This document shows, one piece after another, positions 45,544 through 54,109 of a stretch of DNA of 64,000 nt. The stretch covers positions 164,582 through 228,581 of the forward strand of contig DASUEU010000008.1 of NCBI GenBank assembly GCA_036274895.1, read 5' to 3'. Numbering within the stretch: the stretch's first letter is position 1; each line of letters starts with the position of its first letter. Made by a program: the position numbers and the translations under genes. Under the pieces are notes generated by a model that ran no database searches, was not told where the DNA came from, and saw only the letters and a list, made by a program, of their open reading frames with translations. This DNA is from CALMKX01 sp036274895 (GTDB taxonomy: Bacteria; Acidobacteriota; Thermoanaerobaculia; Multivoradales; SZUA-115).

Positions 45544-47391
45544 ATGCGCAAGAGCGCCAGCGTTGCCCCCGAGATCGCCCCGTCGCGCTACATCGAGAAG
45601 GTCAGCCTGGCCACCGGCGAGGTGCTGCAGGTCGAGATCCTGCCTCGCCAGCTGCTGGTGCAGAGCCACCGCGACTACCACCTCTCGGACATCCAGGCCC
45701 GGCGGCTGATGAGCCGGATCATCCGCCGCACCGGCGACGAGGAGGCCGCGCGCGCCCGGGTCAAGGAGATTCATCAGCTCGGCTACCGCGCCGCGGACTG
45801 GATCTCCAAGATCTTCGGCGCCGACCGCGACAAGGTGGCCCGCACCCTCTTCGGCCTCAAGGAGGCCGAGTACTACTTCCGCTTCAAGCCCCACCCCTAC
45901 TCCAAGGAGGAGATCGACGCCAAGGTCGAGGCACTCAAGGTCAAGGCCCGCGCCCAGCTGGCCCGGGCCACAGAGGAGGGTCGGCTGGCCCTCAAGGTGC
46001 TGCTCACCGGCGGTACCGGCTTCGTGGGCAAGGAGATCCTGTGGCAGGCCGCGCACGATCCCGAGATCCGCGAGATGGTGGTGCTGATCCGTCCGAAGAC
46101 CATCCGCGACCGCAAAAGCGGCGAGGTGGTGAAGGTGCTCTCCCCCGCCGACCGCGGCCAGGAGCTGCTGTCCCAGCTCTGGCTCGATGGCAGCGCCCTG
46201 GGCGAGAAGTTCCGCTTCATCGCCGGCGACGTCGAGGAGCCGGGCCTGGGCATCGCCCAGGGCGAGCTCGAGCGGCTGCGGGCCAGCCTCACTCACGTCA
46301 TCCACTGCGCCGCGAGCGTCGCCTTCGACGACCCTTACGACGAGTCCTACCGGGCCAACGTCACCGGCACCTTGAACGCGCTCGAGTTCTCCTGGGGCCT
46401 GCAGCAGGTCGAGGGCAGCCCCTTCGTGGCCCACCTGGCGATCGAGACCTCCTATATCCACGGCCGGCAGCGCAAGGCCCTGGCGCGGGAGGATGAGATC
46501 GTCTTTCCGCGGAACTTCTACAACAACTACTACGAGCTGACCAAGGCCATGGCCTCGATCGAGACGGAGCACTTCCTCTTCGATCACGGCCTGCGGGTGG
46601 TGCAGCTGTGCCCGGCGATCGTCATCGGCGAGTCGCGGGCCGGCAACAACCGGGGCGACACCAAGGTGGTCAACGCGCCGGTCAACGTCTTCGGCCGCGC
46701 CCACGAGGTGCTCCAGACCCCCAAGGGCACCTGGGTGGAGCGCTCGTCCGGCGCCCTCTTGGCGCGCATGGCCTGCATCTTCCCGGGGGACCCCACGGCG
46801 GAGCTGAACCTGATCCCGGTGGACTGGGTGGCCGCCGGCATCATCGCCGCCCTGAAGCGCTACCAGGCGGCCGGCGAGCGCGTGCACCTGGCCACCGACA
46901 ACCGCATCACCTCGGAGCAGATCCGCCAGATCGTGCACGAGGAGCTGGGGGTCGAGGTGCACCTGGCGGACCCGACGCTGCACCGCAACGTCACCCTGCC
47001 GGTCTTGACCAAGGCGCTCACCCGCTTCGGCCAGGAGCGCTTGGCCAGCGCCCTCGACAAGCTGGGCACGATCTTCGGCGGCTACAGCGAGTGGGGCCAG
47101 CCGGTGCACGAGGTGGGTAACGACGTGCGCGTGCTCGGCCTGCCCCTGCCTCGCCCCAACACCCAGCACGCCTTCCGCATGCTCTGCCGCCACAACCGCT
47201 ACGTGCAGCACTTCGGGCAGGTGAAGGACCTGGACGAGATCTCCCGTCGCGAGAAGGTCTGGTGGGACTTCATCCAGGACCTCGAGCAACAAACCGGCCA
47301 GCCCGCCGGCGCCCTCTCGGCCGACGAGTTCCGGACGGCGCTCGAGGAGGGGCTGGATCTGGAGAGGTTCGAGCGCAAGGAGCGGGGCTGA
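45544..47391 (+). CDS. Fatty acyl-CoA reductase-like SDR protein with an extra N-terminal domain
   Basis: A 615-residue protein. Residues 1-155 form a helical N-terminal domain that I do not recognise (for example LSDIQARRLMSRIIRRTGDE). From 155 an extended SDR/NAD_binding_4 domain begins: KVLLTGGTGFVGKEILWQA, the strand HVIHCAASVAFDDPYDES, and the YYELTKAMASIE active-site Tyr/Lys. Male-sterility-type C-terminal features follow (LCPAIVIGESRAG, NLIPVDWVAAGIIAAL). Such enzymes reduce acyl-CoA or acyl-ACP to alcohols or aldehydes, for wax or ether lipids. The stop shares its A with the ATG of a small YefM-like gene (TGATG). AGGAAAAG precedes the start. Confidence 0.8.
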   Translation: MRKSASVAPEIAPSRYIEKVSLATGEVLQVEILPRQLLVQSHRDYHLSDIQARRLMSRIIRRTGDEEAARARVKEIHQLGYRAADWISKIFGADRDKVARTLFGLKEAEYYFRFKPHPYSKEEIDAKVEALKVKARAQLARATEEGRLALKVLLTGGTGFVGKEILWQAAHDPEIREMVVLIRPKTIRDRKSGEVVKVLSPADRGQELLSQLWLDGSALGEKFRFIAGDVEEPGLGIAQGELERLRASLTHVIHCAASVAFDDPYDESYRANVTGTLNALEFSWGLQQVEGSPFVAHLAIETSYIHGRQRKALAREDEIVFPRNFYNNYYELTKAMASIETEHFLFDHGLRVVQLCPAIVIGESRAGNNRGDTKVVNAPVNVFGRAHEVLQTPKGTWVERSSGALLARMACIFPGDPTAELNLIPVDWVAAGIIAALKRYQAAGERVHLATDNRITSEQIRQIVHEELGVEVHLADPTLHRNVTLPVLTKALTRFGQERLASALDKLGTIFGGYSEWGQPVHEVGNDVRVLGLPLPRPNTQHAFRMLCRHNRYVQHFGQVKDLDEISRREKVWWDFIQDLEQQTGQPAGALSADEFRTALEEGLDLERFERKERG

Positions 47392-47582
47392 TGGCGAACA
47401 GTCCGAGTGGCGAGCACGACGAGACCGCCTACCTCCTGGGCAACCCCGCCAACGCGGAACGGCTGCTGGAGTCAATCGCCCAGCTCGAAAGGGGTGAGGG
47501 CATCGAGCGGGAGCTTCTCGAGGACGCTCCTCGAACTGATCCCGAGTCCCCGGCGAAGCCCCGGCCTCCTTCACGCGGGTGA
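47391..47582 (+). CDS. YefM/Phd antitoxin C-terminal-half-like small protein
   Basis: A 63-residue product. Residues 10-43 (ETAYLLGNPANAERLLESIA and the following QLERGEGIEREL) match the C-terminal, toxin-binding half of YefM-type antitoxins (E. coli [20 protein letters not shown]). The N-terminal DNA-binding half is missing; instead the ATG lies at the end of the reductase gene (TGATG). No RelE/YoeB toxin is adjacent. It is either a remnant or a short peptide that could still neutralise a toxin elsewhere. The last 15 residues are Pro-rich and non-homologous, running into the repeat element that follows. Confidence 0.6.
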   Translation: MANSPSGEHDETAYLLGNPANAERLLESIAQLERGEGIERELLEDAPRTDPESPAKPRPPSRG

Positions 47583-47613
47583 CCTCAGGCACGATTTCGA
47601 GTCACTGGCATGA

Positions 47614-47738
47614 GCGCCCCGGATGTCGCCCCGAGCGAAGCCGAGGGGCCTCCTCAGCACAGTTCCGGAGGAGGAGATCCCTCCGCTCCGCCTCCGTCGC
47701 TGCGCTCCTCCGGCTCCGGTCGGGATGACGGGGGCGCC
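47614..47738. repeat. ~125-bp interspersed repeat with imperfect inverted ends
   Basis: The left end reads GCGCCCCGGATGTCGCCCCG and continues AGCGAAGCCGAGG. The right end, read as reverse complement, is GGCGCCCCCGTCATCCCGAC followed by CGGAGCCGGAGGA; the two halves are related. It resembles the GTCATCCCGA..CGAAGCC repeats scattered in many bacterial genomes. No coding capacity. A 40-bp partial copy lies at 50980-51019. Confidence 0.6.
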
Positions 47739-47779
47739 GAGGAACGGGGAACGCACGCCGAGCGAGAGCGGGCCGCCCG

Positions 47780-48400
47780 ATGGTCGTATACTCGCCCGAC
47801 ATGTCCCCCACCCTCCTGGCAGAAGTCCCCCTGGCCCCGCCCCTCGACCTGGGGCCTTTCCGGCTCGCCGAGTATGAAGCCTGGCCGGAGGGGGAACGCT
47901 GCGAGCTGCTTTTCGGGACACTTTATGCAATCCCGAGCCCCTCCCCGCGACACCAGCTGGCCGCGCTGCTGCTCTGGCGCCGACTCCACGAGCTGGCTCT
48001 CTCCACCGGTGGACTGGCATTGGCCGCGCCGGTCGATGTCGTTCTCGCCGAGCACTCGGTGGTGCAGCCCGATGTCATCTACGTCTCAGGAGGCCGCCTC
48101 GGCATCGTCCGAGAGCAGCGCATCGAGGGCGCTCCGGATCTGGTAGTCGAGGTGGTTTCGCCGGGCTCCGCCCGCCGTGACCGCGACGAGAAGCTCCGCC
48201 TGTATGCCGATGCCGGGGTCCGCGAGTACTGGCTGGTAGACCCGGCCGAACGCCAGATCGAGATCCTGGTGGCGGTCGAGGGCGAGTACAGGGTCCAGGT
48301 GCCGGTGGGCGGCGACTACCGCTCCCGCGTCACCCCGCAGCTGCGGCTCGACCTGATCGACTTCTGGCGAGAGCTGGAAGCGGCCTTCCCCCGCTCCTGA
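47780..48400 (+). CDS. Uma2 family (DUF820) putative endonuclease
   Basis: A PD-(D/E)XK-fold protein of 206 residues. The family core is visible: EGERCELLFGTLYAIPSPSP, the acidic VVQPDVIYVSGG, LVVEVVSPGSARRDRDEKLR with the Glu and Lys, and YADAGVREYWLVDPAERQIE. Uma2 proteins are abundant in cyanobacteria, Chloroflexota and Acidobacteriota; their biological role is not established. The ATG at 47801 (MSPTLLAEVP) is an equally plausible start. It stands alone between a repeat element and the convergent ADOP permease gene. A degraded relative is at 56709. Confidence 0.88.
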   Translation: MVVYSPDMSPTLLAEVPLAPPLDLGPFRLAEYEAWPEGERCELLFGTLYAIPSPSPRHQLAALLLWRRLHELALSTGGLALAAPVDVVLAEHSVVQPDVIYVSGGRLGIVREQRIEGAPDLVVEVVSPGSARRDRDEKLRLYADAGVREYWLVDPAERQIEILVAVEGEYRVQVPVGGDYRSRVTPQLRLDLIDFWRELEAAFPRS

Positions 48401-48425
48401 GCCAGCGCCCGCACTCGCCGCAGCC

Positions 48426-50837
48426 TCACCCCTTCCGCAACACCTCCACCGGATCGAGTCTCGCCGCTCGCCTGGCGGGCAGCAGGCCGGCGGCGATGGC
48501 TACCGTGGCCAGCAGCAGGGCGACTGCGGCGAAGGTTGCCGGGTCGAGTGCCGAGATACCGAAAAGGAAGGAGCGCAGGAAGCGGGAGAGCAGCAGCCCC
48601 CCCGCGAGGCCCAGGGCGAGCCCGGGCCCGACCAGGGCCAGCACCTGGCGCACCACCATCTTGGCGATGCGCTCGGCCCCGGCGCCGAGCGCCATGCGCA
48701 CCCCGATCTCCCCGGCCTGCAGCTCCACCAGGTAGGAGACCACGCCGTAGATGCCCACCACCGCCAGCACCAGGGCCAGGCTGGCGAAGAGGCCCAGCAG
48801 CAGCACTTGGAAGCGACGTGGCCCGAGGCGGTCGTCGAGCAGCTTCTGCAGCGTGGCGATCGACGACACCGGGAGGGTCTCGTCCAGGCTCCAGACCTCC
48901 TTCTGGATTGCCGGCGCCAGGGCCATGGGGTCGCCCTCGGCGTGGACCACCACCATCATCGAGCGCCGTGGCACCTGGGCCAGGGGCAGGAAGGTGGCGG
49001 GCATGACCTCCTGGTCGGCCCCCGAGCGCCGGGTGTCCGCCACCACCCCGATCACCGTGCGCCAGGGATCCTGAGAGGTGGCGCTGCCGTACTTGAAGCG
49101 CCGGCCCAGGGCGTCCTGTCCCTTCCAGAACTGGCGCACCATCGCCTCGTTGACGATCGCCACCGGCGCGACCTCCGGGCCGTCGGTCGCATCGAAGGCG
49201 CGGCCACGGACCAGGGGCATGCCCGCCACCTCGAAGAGCCGCGGGCTGACCGCGTCGAGGGCCACCGACCGCTGGTCGAGGGCGCCCTGGGGGGCGATGC
49301 CCTCGATGGTCACGTTGGTGGCGCTGGGTAGCCGGCCGATCAGCACCGCCGAGGCCGCCCCCGCGGAGCGCACCCCGGGCAGGGTCTCGAGCCGAGCCAG
49401 CAGCTCCTCGTAGAAACGCCGCACCTCCACCCGGGTCGGGTAGGTGGTCGGCGGCAGCTGGAGGCGGAAGGTCAGCCTGCCCTCGGCCGCGAGGCCCATG
49501 TCCACCCGCCCGAGGTTGCCCAGGCTGCGCACCAGCAGGCCCGCCCCCACCAGCAGCACCATGGCCAGGGCCACCTCGGCAGCCACCAGCACTCGGCGCA
49601 GGCGCGCTGCCTTGCGACCCCCCTGCGCACCGCGCCCGGCCTCCTTGAGCGAGGAGCCGAGGCGAGCACGGGCCAGGTGCAGGCCCGGGGCGAGGCCGAA
49701 GGCGATGCCGGTGGCGAGCGAGACGCCGAGGGTGAACAGCAGCACCGGCAGATCGAGCCCGCCGGCGGGCAGGCGCGGCAGCTCCCGGGCGCCCCAGGCG
49801 AGCAACAGGGGCGAGGCCCACGCCGCCAGCAACACCCCACCGAGCCCACCCAGCCCCGCCAGCACCAGACTCTCCCACAGCAGTTGGGTGAGCAGCCGGC
49901 GCCGGCCGGCACCCAGGGCCGAGCGCAGGGCGAACTCCTGCTCCCGCTCGCCGGCGCGGGCCAGCAGCAAGTTGGCGAGGTTGGCGCAGGCGATCAGCAG
50001 CACGGCGAAGACCGCCGCCAGCAGCACCAGCAGGGCCGGCCGCACCTCGCCCACCAGGTCCTTCTGGAGCGGCACCAGGTTGATGCCCAGCTCTCGATTC
50101 AGCTGCGGGTACTCCCTCTCCAGTCGCTCGGCGATGCCGGTCATCTCCACCTGGGCGGCCGCCAGGGTGACGCCGGGCCGCAGCCGGCCGACGACGTAGA
50201 GCCACAGTGAGCCACGGGCCGAGCGGGTTCCCTCGTCCGGCGCCAGCGGTGCCCACACCTCGGTACCGGCCGGGAAGTCGAGGGACGGCGGGGCGATGCC
50301 GACCACGGTGTGACTCTCCCCGCCCAGCTCGATGGCGCGGCCGACCAGGCCCGGGTCGCCGCCGAAGCGCCCCTTCCAGAGGCGGTGGGAGAGCACCACC
50401 ACCTGGTCCTTGCCCTCCTGCTCCTCCTCGGCCGTGAAACCGCGTCCCCGCGCCGGCGGCACTCCCAGGGTCGAGAAGAAGTTGGCCGTCACGGTCGCCG
50501 CCTGGACCTCGATCGGCTCACCGCCCGAGGTCAGGGCCACCGCCAGGGGACGGTAGCCGGCCAGGGCCTCGAAGCTCTGGTTCTGCCGCCAGTCGAGGAA
50601 GTTGGGATAGGAGGTGATGTCCCGGTGCCAACCCTCCACGCGATTGTCGAGCCAGACCATGGCCAGCTCGGAGGGCCGCTCGAAGGGCAGGGGCCGCAGC
50701 AGCACCGCGTTGACGATGCTGAACATGGCGGTGTTGGCACCGATGCCCAGGGCGAGGATCAGCACCACCAGGGCGGTGGTGGCCGGCCGCTTGGCGAGAG
50801 AACGGAAGGCGGAGCGGAGATCAGCGGTCAGGTGCAT
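48426..50837 (-). CDS. ADOP/MacB-like ABC transporter permease
   Basis: An 803-residue permease with two FtsX units: a membrane helix near 20-45 followed by GIGANTAMFSIVNAVLLRPL, a long periplasmic MacB-like domain, three helices near 265-375, a second periplasmic domain and three C-terminal helices. It ends LLPARRAARLDPVEVLRKG. The GANTAMFSIVNAVLLRPLPF stretch and duplicated layout are typical of the orphan permeases expanded in Acidobacteriota. No ATPase gene lies next to it, consistent with an orphan. It is divergent from the sulfatase-like gene (106 bp). Confidence 0.92.
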   Translation of the reverse strand: MHLTADLRSAFRSLAKRPATTALVVLILALGIGANTAMFSIVNAVLLRPLPFERPSELAMVWLDNRVEGWHRDITSYPNFLDWRQNQSFEALAGYRPLAVALTSGGEPIEVQAATVTANFFSTLGVPPARGRGFTAEEEQEGKDQVVVLSHRLWKGRFGGDPGLVGRAIELGGESHTVVGIAPPSLDFPAGTEVWAPLAPDEGTRSARGSLWLYVVGRLRPGVTLAAAQVEMTGIAERLEREYPQLNRELGINLVPLQKDLVGEVRPALLVLLAAVFAVLLIACANLANLLLARAGEREQEFALRSALGAGRRRLLTQLLWESLVLAGLGGLGGVLLAAWASPLLLAWGARELPRLPAGGLDLPVLLFTLGVSLATGIAFGLAPGLHLARARLGSSLKEAGRGAQGGRKAARLRRVLVAAEVALAMVLLVGAGLLVRSLGNLGRVDMGLAAEGRLTFRLQLPPTTYPTRVEVRRFYEELLARLETLPGVRSAGAASAVLIGRLPSATNVTIEGIAPQGALDQRSVALDAVSPRLFEVAGMPLVRGRAFDATDGPEVAPVAIVNEAMVRQFWKGQDALGRRFKYGSATSQDPWRTVIGVVADTRRSGADQEVMPATFLPLAQVPRRSMMVVVHAEGDPMALAPAIQKEVWSLDETLPVSSIATLQKLLDDRLGPRRFQVLLLGLFASLALVLAVVGIYGVVSYLVELQAGEIGVRMALGAGAERIAKMVVRQVLALVGPGLALGLAGGLLLSRFLRSFLFGISALDPATFAAVALLLATVAIAAGLLPARRAARLDPVEVLRKG

Positions 50838-50943
50838 CGCGGTCCCTCCCGGCGGTCGGAAATGGATACCCTATTCTGCGGCAGCGCTTGGCCTGCCATC
50901 TGTTACGCTCCGCGCGCCCGAGAGTTCACCTCGGCCGCCGCCG

Positions 50944-52443
50944 ATGAGCCCAGATCCAACCTCCCGTCCAGTGCCACCAGCGCCCCCGAAGTCGCCCCGA
51001 GCGAAGCCGAGCGGCCTCCCCCTCCTGTTCCTCGCCCTCCTGGCCACCGGCCTGGTGGCCTGCCGGCGCGACCCCCCTCGACCCTGGAACGTGCTGCTGA
51101 TCGTCTCGGACACCATGCGGGCCGACGCCCTGACCTGCTACGGCGGGCCCACCCGCACGCCGAACATCTGCGGCCTCGCCGAGCGGGGGGTGCGCTTCGA
51201 GCGCGCCTACACCAACGCGCCCTGGACCCTGCCCTCGACGGCGTCGCTCTTCACCAGCAAGTATGCGAGCCAGTTCGCGCCGACCGTGCTGCCCAATCCG
51301 GATCTGATCCGCATCCGGGTGCCGGACTCGGAGGTTCTGCTCGCCGAAGCCCTGACCACTCGCGGCTACGACACCCTGAGCCACGTCGAGAACACCATCG
51401 CCGGCCGGCCCAACGCGCTCCAGGGGCTGGTGACCAACCTCCTCAAGGGCCAACGGGGCGGTCCGCTGCCGCCGGAGCTGGGCTTCGACGCCTCCATCCA
51501 CCGCTACCGGCGGCTGGTGCCGATCCTGCGCTACCTGTCGAGCCCGGGCCCTCGACCCTTCTACGGGCTCTACTGGTTCCGCGATCCTCACGCCCCCTAC
51601 AGCCCGCCGGACAAGCACTCCGCCGGTCTCGACGCCATCCCCCTCCCCCACCCCCTCGACTACTACCGCGGCCTGGCCCACGGCAGCGTCCCGGAGCGCG
51701 GTGAGCGCAAGCTGCGCAACGCCCTGCCGGAGCTCTCGGCGGTGGAGCTGGCCCTGCTGCGCGACATGTACCACCGCGAGGCCGAGTCGATCGACGAGCG
51801 GGTGGGCAACCTGCTGCGCGCCCTCGAGCTGTCGGGCCGCAAGGAGCGCACGATCGTGGTCTTCACCTCCGACCACGGCGAGGCCTTCGGGGAGCACGGC
51901 CACTACCTGCACGGTGAGGGCTACCACGAGGAGGTGGTGCGGGTGCCCCTGATCGTGGCCGGACCGGCCGTGCCCGCCGGCCGGGTGGTCGAGGACCCGG
52001 TCGCCCTGGTCGACCTGATGCCCACCCTCTCCGAACTGCTCAGGGTTGCGTACCTGGTGGAGCCCCAGGGGTTGAGCCTGGTGCCCCTGATGCGCGGCCG
52101 TCGCCCCGCCGAGCTGGTCGATCGGGTGCACTACCTGGTCAACCCGATCCGCGAGGCAGGGACCGACGCCGCCTTCTGGGGCCGCTACAAGCTGATCACG
52201 GCGGAGAACGACCGCATCCTCGAGCTCTACGACCTCGAGAAGGACCCCGGCGAGAAGACCAACCTCGCCGCCCAGGAGCCCTCGATCGTGGCCCGCCTGA
52301 TCCTCGCCCTGCGCAAGATCCGCGCGGAGAACGCCCGCCGCCAGGCCATCCTGGAGGCTGCCGAGGGGAGAGTCCCGGGCGCCGTCTCCGCCGAGGACGA
52401 GGAGACCCAGCGCCAGCTCAAGGCCGTGGGCTACGTCGACTGA
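50944..52443 (+). CDS. Sulfatase-fold (alkaline phosphatase superfamily) lipoprotein
   Basis: A 499-residue predicted lipoprotein: LLFLALLATGLVAC is a lipobox ending at Cys40. The metal site has SDTMRADALTCYGG (Asp56) and the later SDHGEAFGEHGHYLHG; the C-terminal LYDLEKDPGEKTNLA is typical of sulfatases. At the catalytic position the usual C/S-x-P-x-R reads T95-L-P-S-T99, so no formylglycine can form and the Arg is lost. Thr is the nucleophile in phosphoethanolamine and lipoteichoic transferases of the same superfamily, so transfer or phosphatase activity is possible. Residues 13-25 overlap a partial repeat copy. The start at 50944 is chosen for the lipoprotein signal. Confidence 0.85.
   Translation: MSPDPTSRPVPPAPPKSPRAKPSGLPLLFLALLATGLVACRRDPPRPWNVLLIVSDTMRADALTCYGGPTRTPNICGLAERGVRFERAYTNAPWTLPSTASLFTSKYASQFAPTVLPNPDLIRIRVPDSEVLLAEALTTRGYDTLSHVENTIAGRPNALQGLVTNLLKGQRGGPLPPELGFDASIHRYRRLVPILRYLSSPGPRPFYGLYWFRDPHAPYSPPDKHSAGLDAIPLPHPLDYYRGLAHGSVPERGERKLRNALPELSAVELALLRDMYHREAESIDERVGNLLRALELSGRKERTIVVFTSDHGEAFGEHGHYLHGEGYHEEVVRVPLIVAGPAVPAGRVVEDPVALVDLMPTLSELLRVAYLVEPQGLSLVPLMRGRRPAELVDRVHYLVNPIREAGTDAAFWGRYKLITAENDRILELYDLEKDPGEKTNLAAQEPSIVARLILALRKIRAENARRQAILEAAEGRVPGAVSAEDEETQRQLKAVGYVD
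50980..51019. repeat. Partial copy of the 125-bp repeat inside the sulfatase-like gene
   Basis: Forty bases match the left end of the element at 47614 with about four differences, including the shared core GTCGCCCCGAGCGAAGCCGA. Here it is read in frame as part of the N-terminal region of the lipoprotein (APPKSPRAKPSG). Confidence 0.6.
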
Positions 52444-52449
52444 CGGCGC

Positions 52450-53961
52450 TCACGGGCAGGTGGCGAAGGCGTCGGTGTCCTGCACCGGCAGATAGGCCCG
52501 GCCCAGGGGATTGGTGTAGACCCGCGCCCGATCCGCCTGGGTGTCGATCACCACCAGCGTCACCTCGACGTCGGTCAAGCCCGCGGCGAAGACCCAGCGC
52601 CGTTCGAAGGGCGGGCCGCAGGCGTCGATCACCTTGACGAAGAGCTCCGGGTTGGCGGCGTCGAAGAAGGTGAAGTAGCCCGAGTCCGCCGTCAGAGCGG
52701 TGGCGGTGCCCATCCCGGAGGGGCCCTGCGCCGTGCGCCACTCGGCCTGGACCAGGAAACGCCCGCCGCCCAGGCAGAGAGTGCCCGGGGCGGGAGTACA
52801 GCTGGTCGGCAGGGGCGGGCCGCCGAGGCGATAGATCGTCCCCCCCGCGGCCAGGTAGAGCTCGCCGTCCCGGTCCTCGCCGAAGCTGGTCAGGCCCGAG
52901 CCGACGTCGAGGACCTCATGGCTGGTCCAGCCGGCGGCGAGACGCCGCGCCGCCCGGACGCGGCCGGAGCAGAAGTCACCGTAGAGGTACCAGCCCGAGA
53001 GGCCGGGGATGCGCTGCCCGCGGTAGACGCTGCCGCCGGTCACCGCGCAGCTGCCGTCGTCGTGGCCGTAGGTGAGGATCGGCGCCGTGTAGGCCGGCGA
53101 CCCGCAAGCGGGCACCGGGAACGAGCAGCCGGCGGTCGAGCCCAGGCAGAGGTCGCCTTCCCACACCTTCCAGCCATAGTTCTCGCCCCCGGGGCTCCCG
53201 GCCGGCTGGAAGCTCACTTCCTCGCGGCTGTTCTGGCCCACGTCCCCGAGATAGAGGTCGCCGCTCACCCGGTCGAAGGAGAAGCGCCAGGGGTTGCGCA
53301 GCCCGGAGGCCCAGATCTCGTCGCGGCGATTCCCCGCTCCCACGAAGGGATTGCTCGGCGGGATGCCGTGGTAGGGCGCAGCGTCGACGTTGACGTCCAC
53401 GTCCAGACGCAGCAGCTTGCCCAGCAGTTCGCCCCCGTCCTGGGCACGGCACTGGGGATCGAAGGCCGCGCCGCCGTCACCCATGCCCACGTAGAGGTAG
53501 CCGTCCGGCCCGAACTGGAGCTGGCCGCCGTTGTGGTTGGCGAAGGGCTGTTCGATGGTGAGGAGGATGCGCTCGCTGCCCGCCGGCACGCGGTCGGGGT
53601 CGTTGCCGACCTGGAAGCGGGAGATCACCGTGTCCCCGGCGAGGTTGGTGTAATCGACGAAGAGGAAGCCGTTCTCGGCGTAGCGGGGGTGGAAAGCTAC
53701 CGACAGCAGCCCCCGCTCCCCGCCTGAGAGCACCCGATCCCGGAGGTCGAGGAAGGGCTGGGCGAGCAGCTGCCCGTTGGCGACGATCACCACCCGGCCG
53801 TCCTGGAGAGTGACGAACAGCCGCGAGTCCCCGGCATGGGTGATCGCCACCGGATCGTCGAGGCCGGCGACGACCGGCGTGAGCGTGAGGGCGGGGGGCT
53901 GGGCGAGAAGCGGGAGGGCGGAGGCGAGGCAGAGTGCGGCGAGGGGGATGACTCGTCTCAT
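52450..53961 (-). CDS. PQQ-dependent sugar dehydrogenase-like (GSDH) secreted protein
   Basis: A six-bladed beta-propeller of the soluble glucose/sorbosone dehydrogenase family, 503 residues. A signal peptide (MRRVIPLAALCLASALPLLA) is followed by VVAGLDDPVAITHAGDSRLF, LSVAFHPRYAENGFLFVDYT, HNGGQLQFGPDGYLYVGMGD with the PQQ-site His, and GLRNPWRFSFD. The last ~110 residues are a separate beta module (LCLGGGRFLVQAEWRTAQG) found in several secreted Acidobacteriota proteins. The start at 53961 is preferred over 54018. It oxidises an unknown sugar or alcohol, and is divergent from the multiheme cytochrome gene, which could take its electrons. Confidence 0.88.
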   Translation of the reverse strand: MRRVIPLAALCLASALPLLAQPPALTLTPVVAGLDDPVAITHAGDSRLFVTLQDGRVVIVANGQLLAQPFLDLRDRVLSGGERGLLSVAFHPRYAENGFLFVDYTNLAGDTVISRFQVGNDPDRVPAGSERILLTIEQPFANHNGGQLQFGPDGYLYVGMGDGGAAFDPQCRAQDGGELLGKLLRLDVDVNVDAAPYHGIPPSNPFVGAGNRRDEIWASGLRNPWRFSFDRVSGDLYLGDVGQNSREEVSFQPAGSPGGENYGWKVWEGDLCLGSTAGCSFPVPACGSPAYTAPILTYGHDDGSCAVTGGSVYRGQRIPGLSGWYLYGDFCSGRVRAARRLAAGWTSHEVLDVGSGLTSFGEDRDGELYLAAGGTIYRLGGPPLPTSCTPAPGTLCLGGGRFLVQAEWRTAQGPSGMGTATALTADSGYFTFFDAANPELFVKVIDACGPPFERRWVFAAGLTDVEVTLVVIDTQADRARVYTNPLGRAYLPVQDTDAFATCP

Positions 53962-54055
53962 AGCAGGAAAAGTATAGGCGCTGAGTGCCCCGGCACCGCC
54001 ACGAGCCCCCCGCCGCATCTGCTATCGTCAGCCCCAGCCAAACCGAGCCTTCCGT

Positions 54056-54085
54056 TGCCGCAGGGTCGCTGCGACCCTCGCGGCA
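54056..54085. repeat. Long dyad in the leader of the multiheme cytochrome gene
   Basis: TGCCGCAGGGTCGC (54056-54069) mirrors GCGACCCT-C-GCGGCA (54071-54085) with one bulge and a one-base centre, giving a stem of up to 14 bp. It ends 24 bp before the ATG at 54110, in the 148-bp divergent region. Confidence 0.5.
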
Positions 54086-54109
54086 GCCCTGTCGATCCCC
54101 GGAGGACCC

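Noticed and set aside
43756..47592. 1278-codon minus-strand frame
   Set aside because: It is the shadow of selD, glk and the reductase gene, all of which have family motifs on the plus strand.
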